The notes: a model not told the origin generated them from the sequence alone. DNA of 64,000 nucleotides from Apodospora peruviana (GCA_033439685.1 JAUEDM010000007.1:682001-746000), one strand, 5' to 3'; numbered from the stretch's first letter, positions 1 to 12,716 are shown. Program-made: numbers and translations.

Positions 1-1838
1 GGAAAGATCCGTCTGCTCCTCCTCGACCCAGTAATACTGCACATTTTTGTCGGCAAACTCAAGCACGCCATCGTAGAAGCCCTTCTTCCCCTCCAACGAC
101 CACAAATTTCTGATGACGTCCTTGTGGACACGGTTATGGCGGGCCTCGGCGGCCTCGTTGGCGGCTTTCTTGGAAGCGTGCGCGGTACAGCGGATCTTTT
201 CCTCCATTCTCTGCTGTCCAGATGGCAAGGTGGGTGTCGGATTGAACCGTTTGGTGCGGTAGACCACCCATTGGAGAGTTGGGCGGTCTTCGCCGAGGAG
301 GTCAACTGCTGGTGCGCTTTTTCGAGGAGGAGCTGCTGCTGCTGGGACCGGGACTGATGTGGCGGCCTGCGGCTGCGGAGATGGTGTAAGTTTCGAGTAC
401 TCAGGTAACGGCTTCGGCTTCGAGGGGGCGGGTTTCTGACCGGGAGGTCGGTCGGTCCTGGATGATGGAGTTGAGTTTTTGATCGCCAATAGCCGGGCCT
501 CTGAGGATGTCGGAATGGGTAGGTGTGCTGGAGGATTTGTACGGGCCCGAGTCTCGGGCTCTGGACCAGGCATCTTGCTGCTCCGATGGCTGAATGCCTC
601 CCTCTGTGGGAGACCATCAGATAAGCCGTTCACGATGGTGGCCTGCTTCTTTTGCGGCAGTTTTGCCTCTAATGCTCTGAACAGGGCCTTGTCCTGCAGA
701 GACTGATATCTCTTATTTTCCCTGTCCAACTTTCTTCTGGGCCTCCGTCTGCTTGAGCTTTTCAATGTGGACGATGGCCTTGGGACCCGCGGTCGTTGGT
801 GTATTCTTTATGGCTTTGATATTTTCAAAGGTGACCCTTTTCTCTGATAAGTGAGGCTGGCTGGAAGCCTGAGGAAGCCTCAAGCTGGATCTCAGTATGT
901 TCTCCTCGGCGGTTGACTTTCTGACCTCTTTGTTATGTCTAAACGGGGGAATCTCGAGTTGTTTTCCTAGCCTAAGAGCTGGAGACGCATGTCTCAAGGA
1001 GTGAACATGCTGGTTGGAACGATGTGAATGTCTATGGCGGTCTATCTTACGTCTCTTTTTGTCGTGATATCTTGATAGGAGGCTAAGAGACCTATCACCC
1101 AGAGCAGTGATGCTGTCGACGGTAAGGAAAGCTCTCTTTCCCAAGCTGCTCGGGACATCACGGCTTGCTGTACTAGAGCAAGTCACCTCTGCAATAGGAC
1201 TCTTGTCCTGGGTATTGGGCGTGCTGGACACAGGCTTTGGTGCGTTGTGTCGTTTGACGGGTGTGAGAAAGTCGCGTACAATAAAACGCTGTATGTTTTG
1301 TTCCGAAGCTGCGCTTCTCGTAGACAGGATGCGGGATAAATCATCGCGTTCTGGCATGGTAGAAACTTTTGGGTGCAACTCCTTCGGCTTCCGCATGTGT
1401 CTGCGGATAGCCGTCGACATGTCGTTGTCGTCGTCGTCGTCGTCGTCGTCGTCATTGCTGTCATCCGTTGGGCCGTTATTGGGAGAGGTGACTGAAGTTG
1501 GCTCCGACTGAGGAGGTTGGACTGCGAAAAGAAGATAAGACGAATGCTCGGATCTCGATCGGAAGCGCAAAGAAAACTAACCAGGCGTATTCGGTTGATC
1601 GTGGCTGATCAAGTGCGAATCATCTTGAGAAACCTCCGGCGGGGTAACCGGCGGAGAGAGAAGTTGTGCTTCCTGACTTGTTAGTGTCTGAGCCTCTACT
1701 TGTGTGTCCGCGATCTCTGCGATCCTCTCCGTTGGCTGTGTTCGAGTTGGTGCCGGACGTCGTCTGGGAGCTTGTGGGCTGAGGAAATCCCAGGCTCTGC
1801 GCGAGCTCCCCGAGGAGACTAGCAATGCCCTCTGACAT
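1..1838 (-). CDS. Unrecognised basic, low-complexity protein; 3' end outside window; frame broken
   Basis: I do not recognise the family. Reading on the minus strand, an ATG at 1838 opens a short exon. An intron at 1522-1581 (GTTAGT...CAG) joins it to a long exon with an Asp run (nine Asp near 1430-1460), basic His/Arg/Lys-rich stretches (KKRRKIDRHRH) and a coiled-coil-like segment. The frame then stops at 713-715. One base earlier in phase, the same strand stays open from about 732 to base 1, reading LDRENKRYQSLQDKALFRAL and then Pro-rich sequence. Its last part (TLQWVVYRTKRFNP, then KDVIRNLWSLEGKKGFYDG) looks like a folded domain. An extra base in the TTT run at 731-733 would explain the break, because removing it gives a continuous EAQKKLDRENKRYQSL helix. 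The start exon is also in another phase from the exon end at 1582, so a small unseen intron or a second indel is needed. Basic composition suggests a nuclear protein; function unknown. Confidence 0.6.
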
Positions 1839-4800
1839 GATAGTAATCCTCAAATATCGTGTGACTTGAGATTTGTCGAAATTTCGTTTGGCTCGCAGCA
1901 GGTCGTAGGATCGTTTTGAGAGATAGTAATTTGGAGATCAAAGAGTGGAAGGCGGTCGAAGTATGACTGGGTGGATGAGCATATACGCTGGTACATTCGA
2001 GGTGTGTAAACTTCGAGGGCGTGAGAGAACAGGACTGAGCTGCTACCCAGAAATACCAATAGTTCTGATCGTCTCGTGTTAATGAGTGGACAATAAGTTT
2101 GTGTGAATACGTGTTGGGAAGGAGTGGAAAGACGTGGCCACGATGTGAGAGGCAGGGTTGAGTGAAAGGAGGAAGGAATTAGAAGACGTCGAAGCAAAGA
2201 AGTGTTCCGAATTGGATCTAGAAAGAACCTTGATGGACAACAAGAACTTCTTCCTGTGTAGCGGTGATGAGAGTGACGACGGTGAGGTCTGGATACGGTA
2301 TAGTAAGGGCAATTGACTAAGTATATGATGTGTACGGGTATAGTTTTTCTTGGAAGGACGAAGGAGACCTCGTGGCTCTCATCACTGAACCAAGACGAGA
2401 GGTGTAGGTGGAATGGCCGAGTGCCACAAGAGACCCGGACTCATGACCGGATTCATGGGATACAATAGCGGTCGCCGTCAAGGTGACAGATGCCTGAGTA
2501 CGCGGTAGACCTGTTTGACATCCGAAGTTTTCGAGTGTTCGAGCGGTCGATGACAGTTGTTGTCAAACCATTCGCAAGTGGTGTCGCGGCTGAGAAGTAG
2601 ATCTTACTCCTTCCATGACAAGAGTCGCGATGGCTCGAAGGTGACTCCGGACAATGGACTAGCCATCAAATTCTCACCCTCCAAGTAAAACGAAGGGAAG
2701 TCCAAGTTCCTCGTGGGAGTGACAACAGAGAAGTTTGTCATCTATACCTCAAATCACCCCAACCTTGACATTGGACTGGACTGGACTTTCAACAGACATC
2801 CGACGACAACGAACTGATCTGATTAGAAGCTGAGGTTGACAGAATCAGCTTCCAGAAAGCTCCCCCCCGTATATCAGGTCGCCTGATGTTGCTGACTGAC
2901 TTATCACGTTAACACATATATGTCTGACCAAGGACTTCGATATTTTCGACTCTTCGAACGAGCGTCAATCACGATCTGAAGCTGTTCACGTCCAGGCCAA
3001 TGTACTCTGGATTAAAATCGTTCCTCCCAACTAAAAAGTTAACTCGAACGGACGTTCTTTCCATTCCATGAACATTTATGAGACGGTTCCATTCTCTGTA
3101 CTGCTTTCCAGTCACAAGAAATCAAAGGAATCATATTTTTTTGCCAATGCGATATAAACCATCTCATCTGTGTGTCACCCTTCTCAACCTCTGGTTGTTT
3201 CCTGGAAAAGGATGTTCTTTCAAGTGTCTTTCCGGGTTTGAAAGTCCAATAATATGCATATAACGGTTGTGCCCCCCCCCCCACCCTGCTCGTTCTGCTT
3301 TTGTGATATTCACACTGGTGGTGCTGACCAAAACTATCATGTCCGTCAAGAAGAAAAGGGAAAAGGGGCATCACATATCACAACCCGACCCCCTTTTACC
3401 ATCTTAACCATAAAGACTGTACATACGTCTTATTAACAGCAAATCACATCTGCCAACTCACCCCTTTCCCACAAATCCCATCTTTCTGGAAAAAAGCTCA
3501 TTTACGTTACGTACCTGCCGTGTCGCGCGTATCACCATCTGGCTGACATCTCGAAAAGTAACTGCCCGGGCAGGCGGGTGGGCGTTCGATTATCGACAAG
3601 GCTGAAACCAAAAAAATGCCACATGAATGTGTGCCGAAAGATTAAAAAGGCAAGTCCTCCCGGAACTAACCTTCCATCATTTTCATTTCTTCTTCAGCTC
3701 CTCTTACCAATTTCTTTTCAAGGTTGCCAAGCCATATTCCTACCCCTGTCTGTGTTGAAGAAAACCCGCCTCGGCACACTCCGTAGGATAACGTAAAACG
3801 TGTGATTAAGCTTTTTTTTCTTTTCTCGCCCAGCAAGTCCTGCTGCGCGTGACCGAAAAGAAGAATAAAGAAGTCATGTCATTTTATGTCATGTACCCCA
3901 TACGTAAAATTAAGGTTGACATAACGAGATGGATCTCTACTCCAGAGATCTCTGCACTGCATGTGCGGTGTGTCACGGTGTGTCACGGTGTGCGAGGATG
4001 GAATCATTGATCGAAAGGGGCCTAGGTACGGGGCACGGTATGCACAATCTTTTCGTTGGTAGATCTCATTAGGTGATCAAATCCAACCAAAAGGCTCCCA
4101 AGTAAACCGGTGTGTATTCCGTACAGTTCAATTCTTTTTTTTCTTCTTATTTTCGATCGGGTGCTTGCTACGTAATATCCGTCCAGGACAGACATCTCTC
4201 CCCAGCATCAGGGGTATATCCTGACCTCGTAGGTGGTACTTCAAAAAGAATGCAGGTCTCAAAATTGACAGCTCAGCTTCATCAGCGTCGGCGGCGCACA
4301 GAAAAAAAAAGGAAAATTAAGACACTGAACCGTTGGAAATGTCTCTGTCATTTCTCAGAAATTTTTTTTTCATGCTGTGTGTATGTGTGTCCGAGCACAA
4401 ATCGACGATGGTGTCACTTCAGACCCCCAGCGTAGCTTGGCGCCCTGCCTGTCCGCCTGGCCCCTTTCCATGTGAATGGGTGCGAGCGGCGTCGTTTCGA
4501 GAAGATTGAAAAGAACGTAATACGGAAATCCGCAAAAGAAGAATAAAAAACCTAACAGGGATGTATGTGTGCTGTGCGCTGACGTCCGTCCCAAGAATCA
4601 AACTTCACACCGTCACCGACCGAAAAAGAAGCCTTCTCCCGCGGCTTCCAGAAAATTTCTCAGCTTTCCCTTCGAGAAACACGTGTACTTTAAAAATAAA
4701 AAGTGGAGGAGATGGCGGGGAACATGCAATGTGAGCGGAACGAAAGCGCACCAAAAAATCCGATAGCTGTGATCAGCTATCTCCATCTCACGCTAGATCT

Positions 4801-5629
4801 GGACGGAGGTTCGAGAACAACTCCACTGTAGTTGCAGCAGCAAACGGGATGTCCGAGGAGCGCTAGCCCTTTTTGAGGTCAAACTCACTGGTCAAGGCGC
4901 AAATCGCGAAAGCCGAACCACAACCACAACGACGCTGGCACAAGCGGGAAGGCGGGTGGGGTGGGATTTAAAGGTAGAAAGCGTAAATCGTAGCTTAGCC
5001 GTCCGTATCTCCTGATCGGGAATGCTCTTATTCTTTGTTTCAAACCCGCCATCCCGTCATAGGTCACCTCAGGTTGGGGGGTCGCGATGCTTGAATAAAT
5101 GGGGGGACGACAGAAGGATAAAGTTGTTTCCTTTTCCCCAACTTTCTTTAAATCACGAGCACTATTGGTCTCCTGGGTCCGGGGGCGGGCGGGAAAATGT
5201 GAGTGGCGCGGCTAAAACAATTGGTATATCCCGTAGAGAGAGCCTTTTGTCTACTTCCATCGCGGCAAGGAAGAACGCAGAACATTAAACAAAACGTGGG
5301 GAGGTCCTGCTGTGCTGTGGTAGGTTGGGGCTGACGGGTTGATGAAAGGGATAGATGAAGAACCAGAACGTATCATCCAAAGCGGAACAAATAACCTCCG
5401 CGCGACGAACCAACAGTCTTTGGTAGTGGTGGTGTAATTGTACGTCGTGTATGGATGGTGTTGCAACGCCCACGTGAACCCCAATCACAGCGAGACCTAC
5501 GGTAGGTCATAATCAGTTCCTGGGCCATGAACCGAAGATGCAACAAAAAGCGCAAAAGTCCGCAGAAAGCAGGTCTCCGTCGCCGAATCCATCATGTCGC
5601 CGTCTCCGGGCGGCGCCCGTTCCCCCCTG

Positions 5630-5658
5630 GGCTAGCTACCTAGGTACCTTAGCTAGCC
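5630..5658. repeat. Perfect inverted repeat, 9-base arms
   Basis: GGCTAGCTA (5630-5638) and its reverse complement TAGCTAGCC (5650-5658) flank an 11-base spacer that contains CCTAGG and GGTACC palindromes. It could form a hairpin or bind a dimeric factor; no gene lies close by. Confidence 0.7.
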
Positions 5659-7632
5659 ACGCGGAGGGACCGTCAGCCACTCGGAATCCCGCTTCTCTGG
5701 GTTCTTCTTGGGACGAAATCTCCCGCAACTAAAGGCCGTTGCGTGGTTGGCCAAGACATATTGGGGATGATTTCTTGGCTGATCCGGCTTGCCAAGGTTG
5801 AAATGCCTCGATGCGAGTCAGGCTCAGGCTGGATGAGGAAGGTTTTTACTCTGAACTGAGCAGGTCCCGTAGGCAGCGGCAAGGCAGCCGCCATGTATAC
5901 CTTATACGTCTGTACGGTGGTATACGCAATGCTCTGGCTCTGTGGGTAGCAGTTGGCCAACTTCGTCAGAGGCACAGGCGGGGTTGGTGGTGCATGATTC
6001 AGACTCGTGAAAGAGAGACTGTATCTTCAAACATATCGAGGTTGCTCGACCCGGAGATCATTCTCTTTTTTTGCTAGGGCGCTACGAGCGCTTGCCTGGC
6101 CTGAGAGTGCAGTGTTGCTCTGAGAGAGAGTGGTGCGACACTGGCAGACTGGTCCGTTGATTGATGGTCGTCGGGTGCTGTGCGTCCGTGCCAGGTTGGG
6201 GTTGATCAGAGGCATTCCCAGGTCCCTTCTTTCTGTGGTATCTCAGATGCAAGACTTGCGTCAGCCGTGAGAGGTCGAGATCGGCTGCTTTGTAAGGTCA
6301 GTATTCCGTACTCGTAGCCCAGTGTCGACAGAACTGCCTTCAAGAAAGAATAGTCAGTGTAACTTGGGGGCCTGCCAATCATATCTCCGACAGCGACCGC
6401 AGGCACACCGCAGGCACCATTCTGAGAGAAGTGTTGCAGTCGCAGTCAGTCAGTCGGTCGCAGTGCCATTGACCATTGTTGCCACCCCCATTTCATGATT
6501 TCATTGAGAGATCCGTGGAGAATTAAGAACAATCCTAAAAGGTGGTCGGTGGGACTCGCTCGGGCCGGGGCAGTCGGTCGGTCGGTCGGGCTGCATGCGC
6601 TGATTCTCTTTCTTTTTGCTTTTTCATTTTGCTTTCATCCTTTCGGTGGGACTGTGGATTTGCATGTTCCATTCCAGTGGTTCCATTTTGGCGTGCTCGC
6701 AGATTGTTCGACGGGTTTTCGAGAAGGCAGCCAGAAGCCCGGAGGGGCTTTCCCCACCCTGAACTACTTGGCCAACCCCTTGTTAAAACTTAAGGCTCTC
6801 GAACCTTGTCGTGCTTGTGCCGGCTAACCTTTAGATTGCACCTTTCCCGTTCGCGCAGCATTTCGCGGCACCTTCCCCACAGGCGCGCACGCTGACTGGT
6901 CAGACTGGCACCCAGAAGGGGGGTATCCACACTTCCCGCACAAACCCCCCCCTTCCCTGGCGTTCACTGTTCCACGCCGAGCAACCCCCCAAAAGCACCC
7001 CTCGAACTTCACCCTTCAGGTTTTGGCTGTCCGTTCCTCCCTGTCCGCATGCCATCTTCATCAATTCAATCGCAAAAAGAAAAGGCCTTTATTCCCGTCC
7101 ATCCATCTCATCTGCCTCGTGGACTGTCGCCATCTATCGCCATCGATTAATCCATGTTAGGGATACTGAAGTACTGTCTGTCTCCGAGTCCTTCCATTGA
7201 CTTGACACGAGGCGCGGCGCAGTTCCATCAACTTTCGGTCCCTTCTTCTGTCGCACCGCCCTCCCTCGAAAGGTAGATCGCATGTATACTCGGAGGGCTG
7301 CTGCCTTTGCCTTTCCCTTGGACAGAAACCATTTTTACCTTGGATCACCTAATCGCATCCATGTGGCGCACACAGCACACCAAATAAATCCTTCTTCCTC
7401 TCTTCACCTAGAAGTGAGGTGAAGGCAGACATGAGTTGTACTTTGGACAATACAATCAATTCGCTGTAACCCATAGGTAACCCCCCCGTTTCTCCTCCGT
7501 CTCCATATCATTCATTCTCCACTCGCTCTTCCAGGTTGCTCTAGTCCAAACTCTCATTATCTGCCTGACCCGACACCCTTGCCTGGGCCTCTTCTCTCTT
7601 TCTGCGCCAATGCCCACACGCCCACGCCCACG

Positions 7633-7667
7633 CCAATGCCAATGCCAATGCCAATGCCAATGCCAAT
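7633..7667 (+). promoter_or_regulatory. Array of six CCAAT boxes at 6-base spacing
   Basis: CCAAT occurs at 7633, 7639, 7645, 7651, 7657 and 7663 as a perfect GCCAAT tandem, preceded by related CGCCCA units. CCAAT is the target of the fungal Hap2/3/5 (AnCF) complex, which covers about 25 bases, so not all six could be filled at once. It lies 0.7 kb upstream of the phosphodiesterase ATG. It may be regulatory or just a microsatellite. Confidence 0.45.
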
Positions 7668-8375
7668 GCCAGCCCACTCGGCCCTTCAGTCGCACTGATT
7701 GACGGCCAAGCCTTCTCACCTTCCCAATTCCTCTCCGAGCCCGTACCCATTGTACCAATACCAAACCACAAGATCCAAGTGCCAGACCCCGTACGGAAGC
7801 CTCCTTTTACCGCGCATTTTGCATTTCACAACCCTAGTCTCCCCCTCTCGACTACCGGCTACATCTTCAACACAACACTGATCATCGCGCTCGTCGTTTT
7901 GTCTCGTATGCGCGCGGAATGTCTAATCTCAAGCAACCAGACACTTCAACTCAAATCGTCCTCTGCCCGCCTCTCCATCTCCATCTCCACACCCGACTCC
8001 GACTCTCAGCAGCCGAATAGCTTTCCCGTTTATCGATACCAGAGCGACGCTCATCGGCAGATGCGACGACATAGCTTCGCTAGCTTATATATACCAAACC
8101 ACGATTAATCCATCCGACCTCGCCTCGCGCGAACCTTGTACCGAACCAATCCATCCGATTCCAACACCCCATCGAGGTCGTATCTCAAAGCTGTGCAATT
8201 CACACCAACGCGATTGGAGTCGATACATCGTCCAAATCCCTATTTGGACCGTGTTAGCGTTGGCCAATTCTTTTGCAAGTCGCATCCCAGAAGCCGCCGT
8301 TTCTGGTCCTTAACATCGTCCCCGTCCTGGCAAAGGCGTACCTTGTCGCAAGACTGGTCGCTTTGAAGGGCCACC

Positions 8376-11270
8376 ATGGAACATGCTGCGTGCAATGTCA
8401 TCTACGTGGACCGCGGTGTGTGCCAGGACCGCTACCTCCAGGAGAGCGCAAATGACGTGGACGAGTTTGCCGGAGAATGGGGGCCGGGCCATGTAATAGA
8501 AAACGTCAAGCTCCTTTTGGATGTCTTTGGCCAAGGTACGATGGCCTCGCTTCACGCTCGCCCTTTACGCCCCAGGAATCGTGCTAACTGTCGACTGTAG
8601 TGCACCTATGTAGCACTGGAGGCTCTTGTCTGACGCAGTGGCTTAATCTTCAAGATGTATCCATGGTCGACCTAAAGCCGACACTCATCCTTATAGATAC
8701 CCCCTACCAGGAGCAAATACCTGAGCGCTCAAGGTCTAGGACGCCGTCGCCTCACTCGCCGCCCGACGAAGACACTGCGAACCACGAGGAGGAGTTGTAT
8801 GGACTCGCGTTGTTGCAGAGGATCATCTCGGAGTCGTACCTACGGAACCTCTCGAAACTGGTTGTGCCAGTGCCCGTCGTCACCTTCCCTCCTGATCAAA
8901 CGGGGAGCGATGACAGCTCGAGCGAAATGAGAGAGGAGATTGCCAATGTGAAGCCCCATCCCGGGTCATCCAAGAGCTGCCGAGCAGCCAACAGGAGGAT
9001 GGTGAAGAAATGTCTGGACCTGGGCGCTACTGATGTCATGGCCAGTCCGATGAACGGCAAGTGTATGACTAACCTTGAGGTGCATGCTTATCGCGCACAT
9101 CGAGAGGCCGCCCGGGACCAAAAGGCGTTGCTTGAAGTGCGACGTGGGAGGAAGCGTTCGTGGGTTGGTATCAGCGACTCGAAACCGTACGCCTATCTCC
9201 GCGAAGCCATGGTGTCGGGCCTGATGAATGGGATATGCCAGGTGGAAAATGAGAACGAGGACGGGATACCGCCTTTCAAGGTGTCCATCCCTGTCGACAA
9301 ACAAGCTGAGATCTCCCAGGCTATAGGCCAGTGGCATTTCTGTGCCCACAACTTCACCGATGACGAGTTGATTGTTGCGGCTGCTATGATGTTCAATCAT
9401 GCTTTGTCCATGCCGGAGCTAGAAGCATGGCGGATACCAACAGGTGCGTACCCTTGGTCTGCTCACTTGTCGTTTCTCAGATCCGTTTGGTTTGTCCTGC
9501 AGCCTGCTGACCGCCTTCTGTAGACCAGTTACATGGATTCCTCCTGGCCTGTCGTGCTGCCTACAACGGCTTTGTGCCCTATCACAACTTCCGCCACGTC
9601 GTCGATGTCTTGCAGGCAACATTCAACTTCCTAGTTCACATTGGGGCTTTGCCCTCTTATCCGCCTCTCAATGGCCCGGCTCCTCCCCCGCCTCCCAGGT
9701 CTCCAATGGGGCTTTTTCTCCAGCCCTTTGAAGCTTTAACGCTTCTCATTACTGCGATTGGCCACGATGTCGGACATCCGGGTGTCAACAACGGCTTCTT
9801 GGTGACACTAAACGCGCCTTTGGCGCAGTTGTACAACGATCGTTCCGTTCTAGAATCCTTCCATTGCGCCGCTTACTCACAAATTCTCCGGAGACACTGG
9901 CCATCAGCCTTCCTCGACAGCAAAATGCGTAGCCTTATGATCAGCTCCATATTAGCAACGGATATGGGCATGCATTTCGATTATATGAAAAAGATGGCCG
10001 ATCTCCAACTGAAACTGGCCGACGGCCAGGGGACGGAAGGTTGGGACACGCGCACGATTGAGGCGGAAAAGTCGTTGGCTTGCGCTCTCCTTATCAAATG
10101 TGCAGACATCAGTAATGTTGTAAGTAAACTTTTCCAAGCCTTGCCATTGGCATACACTTATCATGACTTCAGGCACGGAGGCACGATGCTGCCGTGCGGT
10201 GGATGCACAACCTCTCGGACGAGTTCTCCCGCCAAGCGACAATGGAAGGCGAACTGTCGATACCGACATCTCTCATGGCGCCGCCAAAGAAGGATACTTT
10301 GACGCTGTCCAGGTCACAGCTCGTATTTATGAACCTCTTTGCCATTCCACTATTCGAAGGCGTGGCGGATATTCTGCCCACCATGCAGTACTGCGTCGAT
10401 GAGCTTATGCTCAACAAATCGCTGTTTGAGAAACGCGTTGCGGACGAGTTGGCAAAGATGTCACTCACCAACGGATCACTACCTCAGACGGTCCCTCCGA
10501 TTGCTTCCGAGCCTCCAACCGAAAGCACCTTACCTGTAAAGCATGACCTTTCACCTGGCTCAGGGCTGGTTGCTGTGATCCAACCTGCAGGCGAGAAAGA
10601 TCTGACTAACCAACACGACGAATCGGCCGCGAGGCCGTCTCAAGTTCCCGAAGCCACAGACAAGTACGAGCAGCAGGTCAATGGGGGGATAAAAACTACG
10701 TTTGATGCTGTGGCAGATTTTGCTCGCAGCGACCCTTTCAACGTCAACAACGATGACCCCAAAAGTGGTCAGGAGCGGGAGCCGACCAAGCAAAGGTGTA
10801 GCGAGACCACCGAGGGAAGCTCGGTACCTTACTGCGTTGGGGACTGGGCATCGCAGGCAACTAGCGCAACAACGGGTAAGATGCCGCTATCACCAAGTAC
10901 ACAAGGGACGAGTATCATAAGTAGGGATTCATTGGACCGACCCAACAGCGTCCCGGTGACGACAATCACGGCCCCGGAGTCGACCACCACGGTGCCTGAA
11001 TCAGAGGCAAAGAGCCAGGCCGAGTTAAAGGTTATTGTCAGCAGGCCAACGGCGAATGTCAACGGGGGCGGCGGCGGTGGTGGCTACATCAACGGCGGGA
11101 CGGTTAAAAGCTTGGAGGGTGTGGCGCCATCGACGGAGGAATGTAGCAAGGGGGTTCTGAAGAAGAAGCCGAGTCGGTTCAGGATCAACAACCTGCCGTC
11201 ATTCTTCCGGAAACATAACAAGCAGAGCGCAAGTCCGTCGGTGACGCCTGCTGACACAACGGCGGGATAG
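8376..11270 (+). CDS. pdeH: High-affinity 3',5'-cyclic-nucleotide phosphodiesterase (PdeH/Pde2 type)
   Basis: Hydrolyses cAMP to AMP and so damps protein kinase A signalling. The start ATG at 8376 sits in a strong context (CCACCATGG). Four exons are joined by introns at 8536-8600, 9444-9523 and 10120-10172, all GT-AG and phase-consistent, giving 898 residues. The N-terminus reads MEHAACNVIYVDRGVCQDRY, and a regulatory region follows. The class I PDEase domain holds the metal-binding HD signatures HNFRH (about residues 355-359) and GHDVGHPG (414-421), and then CADISNVARRHDAA. The C-terminal 250 residues are Ser/Thr/Pro-rich, include a Gly run, and end with a basic LKKKPSRFRINNLPSFFRK segment. 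The frame ends at TAG (11268-11270), but coding-like sequence continues in frame to TAA at 11403. The symbol follows the filamentous-fungal orthologue; function from the PDE domain is very secure. Confidence 0.94.
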
Positions 11271-11405
11271 GTGACTGCTGTGTCGAATGGTAGCAGCAAT
11301 TCATCGACGGCAACACTACAGCAGGGTGATCTTACAGCATCTCTTTCACCGCCTCCGACTCCGCGACCGGCCTCCCGAGCCAGCGAGCGGAAGAAGAGGG
11401 CTTAA
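11271..11405 (+). other. In-frame 44-codon tail after the TAG of the phosphodiesterase gene
   Basis: After TAG at 11268 the same frame remains open to TAA at 11403-11405 and encodes a Ser/Pro-rich segment ending SRASERKKRA, similar in composition to the tail before the stop. It may be a C-terminus lost by a CAG-to-TAG mutation, or a readthrough extension. Confidence 0.5.
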
Positions 11406-12716
11406 AGAAGGTGGCGGCTCGCAGTCATATGGCGCCAGACTGGGAGGATCCCGTGTCTGTTGATTCTTGGATATATTTTTATCTCTCTGGGGAGAGATCG
11501 GCTGGGATATATACATACTTCTGGCTCTATCGACGGCGACTACTCAAATCAAGTTTGAGACGGCCGCCGGAATCCCCGCTACGGAACAACCCACTACGGA
11601 ACATAAGCCGCGCCCCTGAGCATGTACTATACTGCTCGTCTCGTCATCATCATCTTGAGCCACAGGACGACAGGACAGTGAGTGAGGAGTTGACAAGAAA
11701 GCCAGGAACATGATATATACATGTATTAGTTGGGAACGAACAAAAACCGAACGGGTGAATAAAGGGTCCGGAGGAGGCAGGAATGAGTTTTCTTTTTCTA
11801 GGTTGGTTTATTGGGTGAAGGGTTGGTTGGCTGGTTTAGCAAGGAACGTAAACACGTACACACATACGAACTTTTTACATGCATACCTGCCCTTACGTAC
11901 TTATTTGGTTTAGGTTAGTTGGGTTTGGCTAAACTTTGCGGTGGTCTGGTCTGATTGAGCTAGCTGGCTGGGTGTTTAGTCTTTTCTTCTTGTTGTCTAT
12001 CGTTTTATGGAATTGCCACCAACAAAAATTAGGGTTTTCTTTTTTTTCATCTTCCTTTGGGACCGTTGTTGTTGTTTTGTGTAATTGTAAGATATTATCA
12101 CGGTACCTTACTCATGGAGGAACTGAAGGGATGGAATGGATGGAATGGATGGAATGAGGGACGAAAGGAGTACCGGCTCTGGCTCGGGCCGGTCGGATGT
12201 TGGATGAACGAGTCCGTATTCATATATATACCTTATATATGTACGTGATTACAAACTTTTGACACCTGTGATAGCTATATTTTGGCTTTCAGGTAAGTGT
12301 ACGTTGTCTTGACAAACGAGAGCGAGGTTGTTTCGGGTGAGTACCTACCTAGCTTTCTCTCACCGCCGGCGCGCCGCTACCTAATATCTTTTCTTCCAGT
12401 TCCAACCAACATACATACCTTAAATTACCTTGCATGCTGGTCACGGCTGGTCACGACAACGATGTCTTGTCGCACAGATAAGGGGTCCCCAAATGTTGTT
12501 ACTCAGGAGCCAGGCCGAGTGACCGCGGGGCAATCGTTGACTCGCACAACCACATGAGATTGAACCCCCTTTGAGATCGAACCAACCAATTCGGATCTAA
12601 TCCACCATTTGAATCTCCGGCACATCCTGCAGCGTCTTGTCCGACTCCAAACCATCTTTTCCAGATTGTCCCCCCAAATAAATGTGACTCGGTACACAAC
12701 ATCACATAACATCATC
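11406..12716. other. Intergenic region between phosphodiesterase gene and GlnRS pseudogene
   Basis: 3' flank of the phosphodiesterase gene and upstream region of the GlnRS copy. T/G-rich, with a short tandem of GGAATGGAT-like units at about 12130-12157 and a diverged dispersed repeat at 12426-12506. No coding frame is supported. Confidence 0.6.
12426..12506 (+). repeat. Diverged dispersed repeat, copy A
   Basis: Shares an ordered set of blocks (TACCTTGCA, GCTGGTCACGA, ATGTCTT, TAAGG, TGTTGTTACTCAG) with 17149-17225, in the same orientation and with gaps. Together the two copies bracket the GlnRS pseudogene and the carboxypeptidase gene. Probably a remnant of a mobile or low-copy repeat; family unknown. 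Confidence 0.5.

Larger units (their letters stand above)
1839..8375. other. Long intergenic region and 5' leader of the phosphodiesterase gene
   Basis: About 6.5 kb with no reading frame I can support; open frames are short and without recognisable domains. The left end holds the promoter of the minus-strand gene at 1-1838. The right end (about 7.0-8.37 kb) is C/T-rich with many short upstream ATGs, for example at 7909, and is probably the promoter and long leader of the phosphodiesterase gene. Simple sequence includes a poly-C run near 3272-3284, two copies of GTGTGTCACG near 3968-3990, CGGT repeats near 6562-6590, a perfect palindrome at 5630-5658 and a CCAAT array at 7633-7667. Confidence 0.7.
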
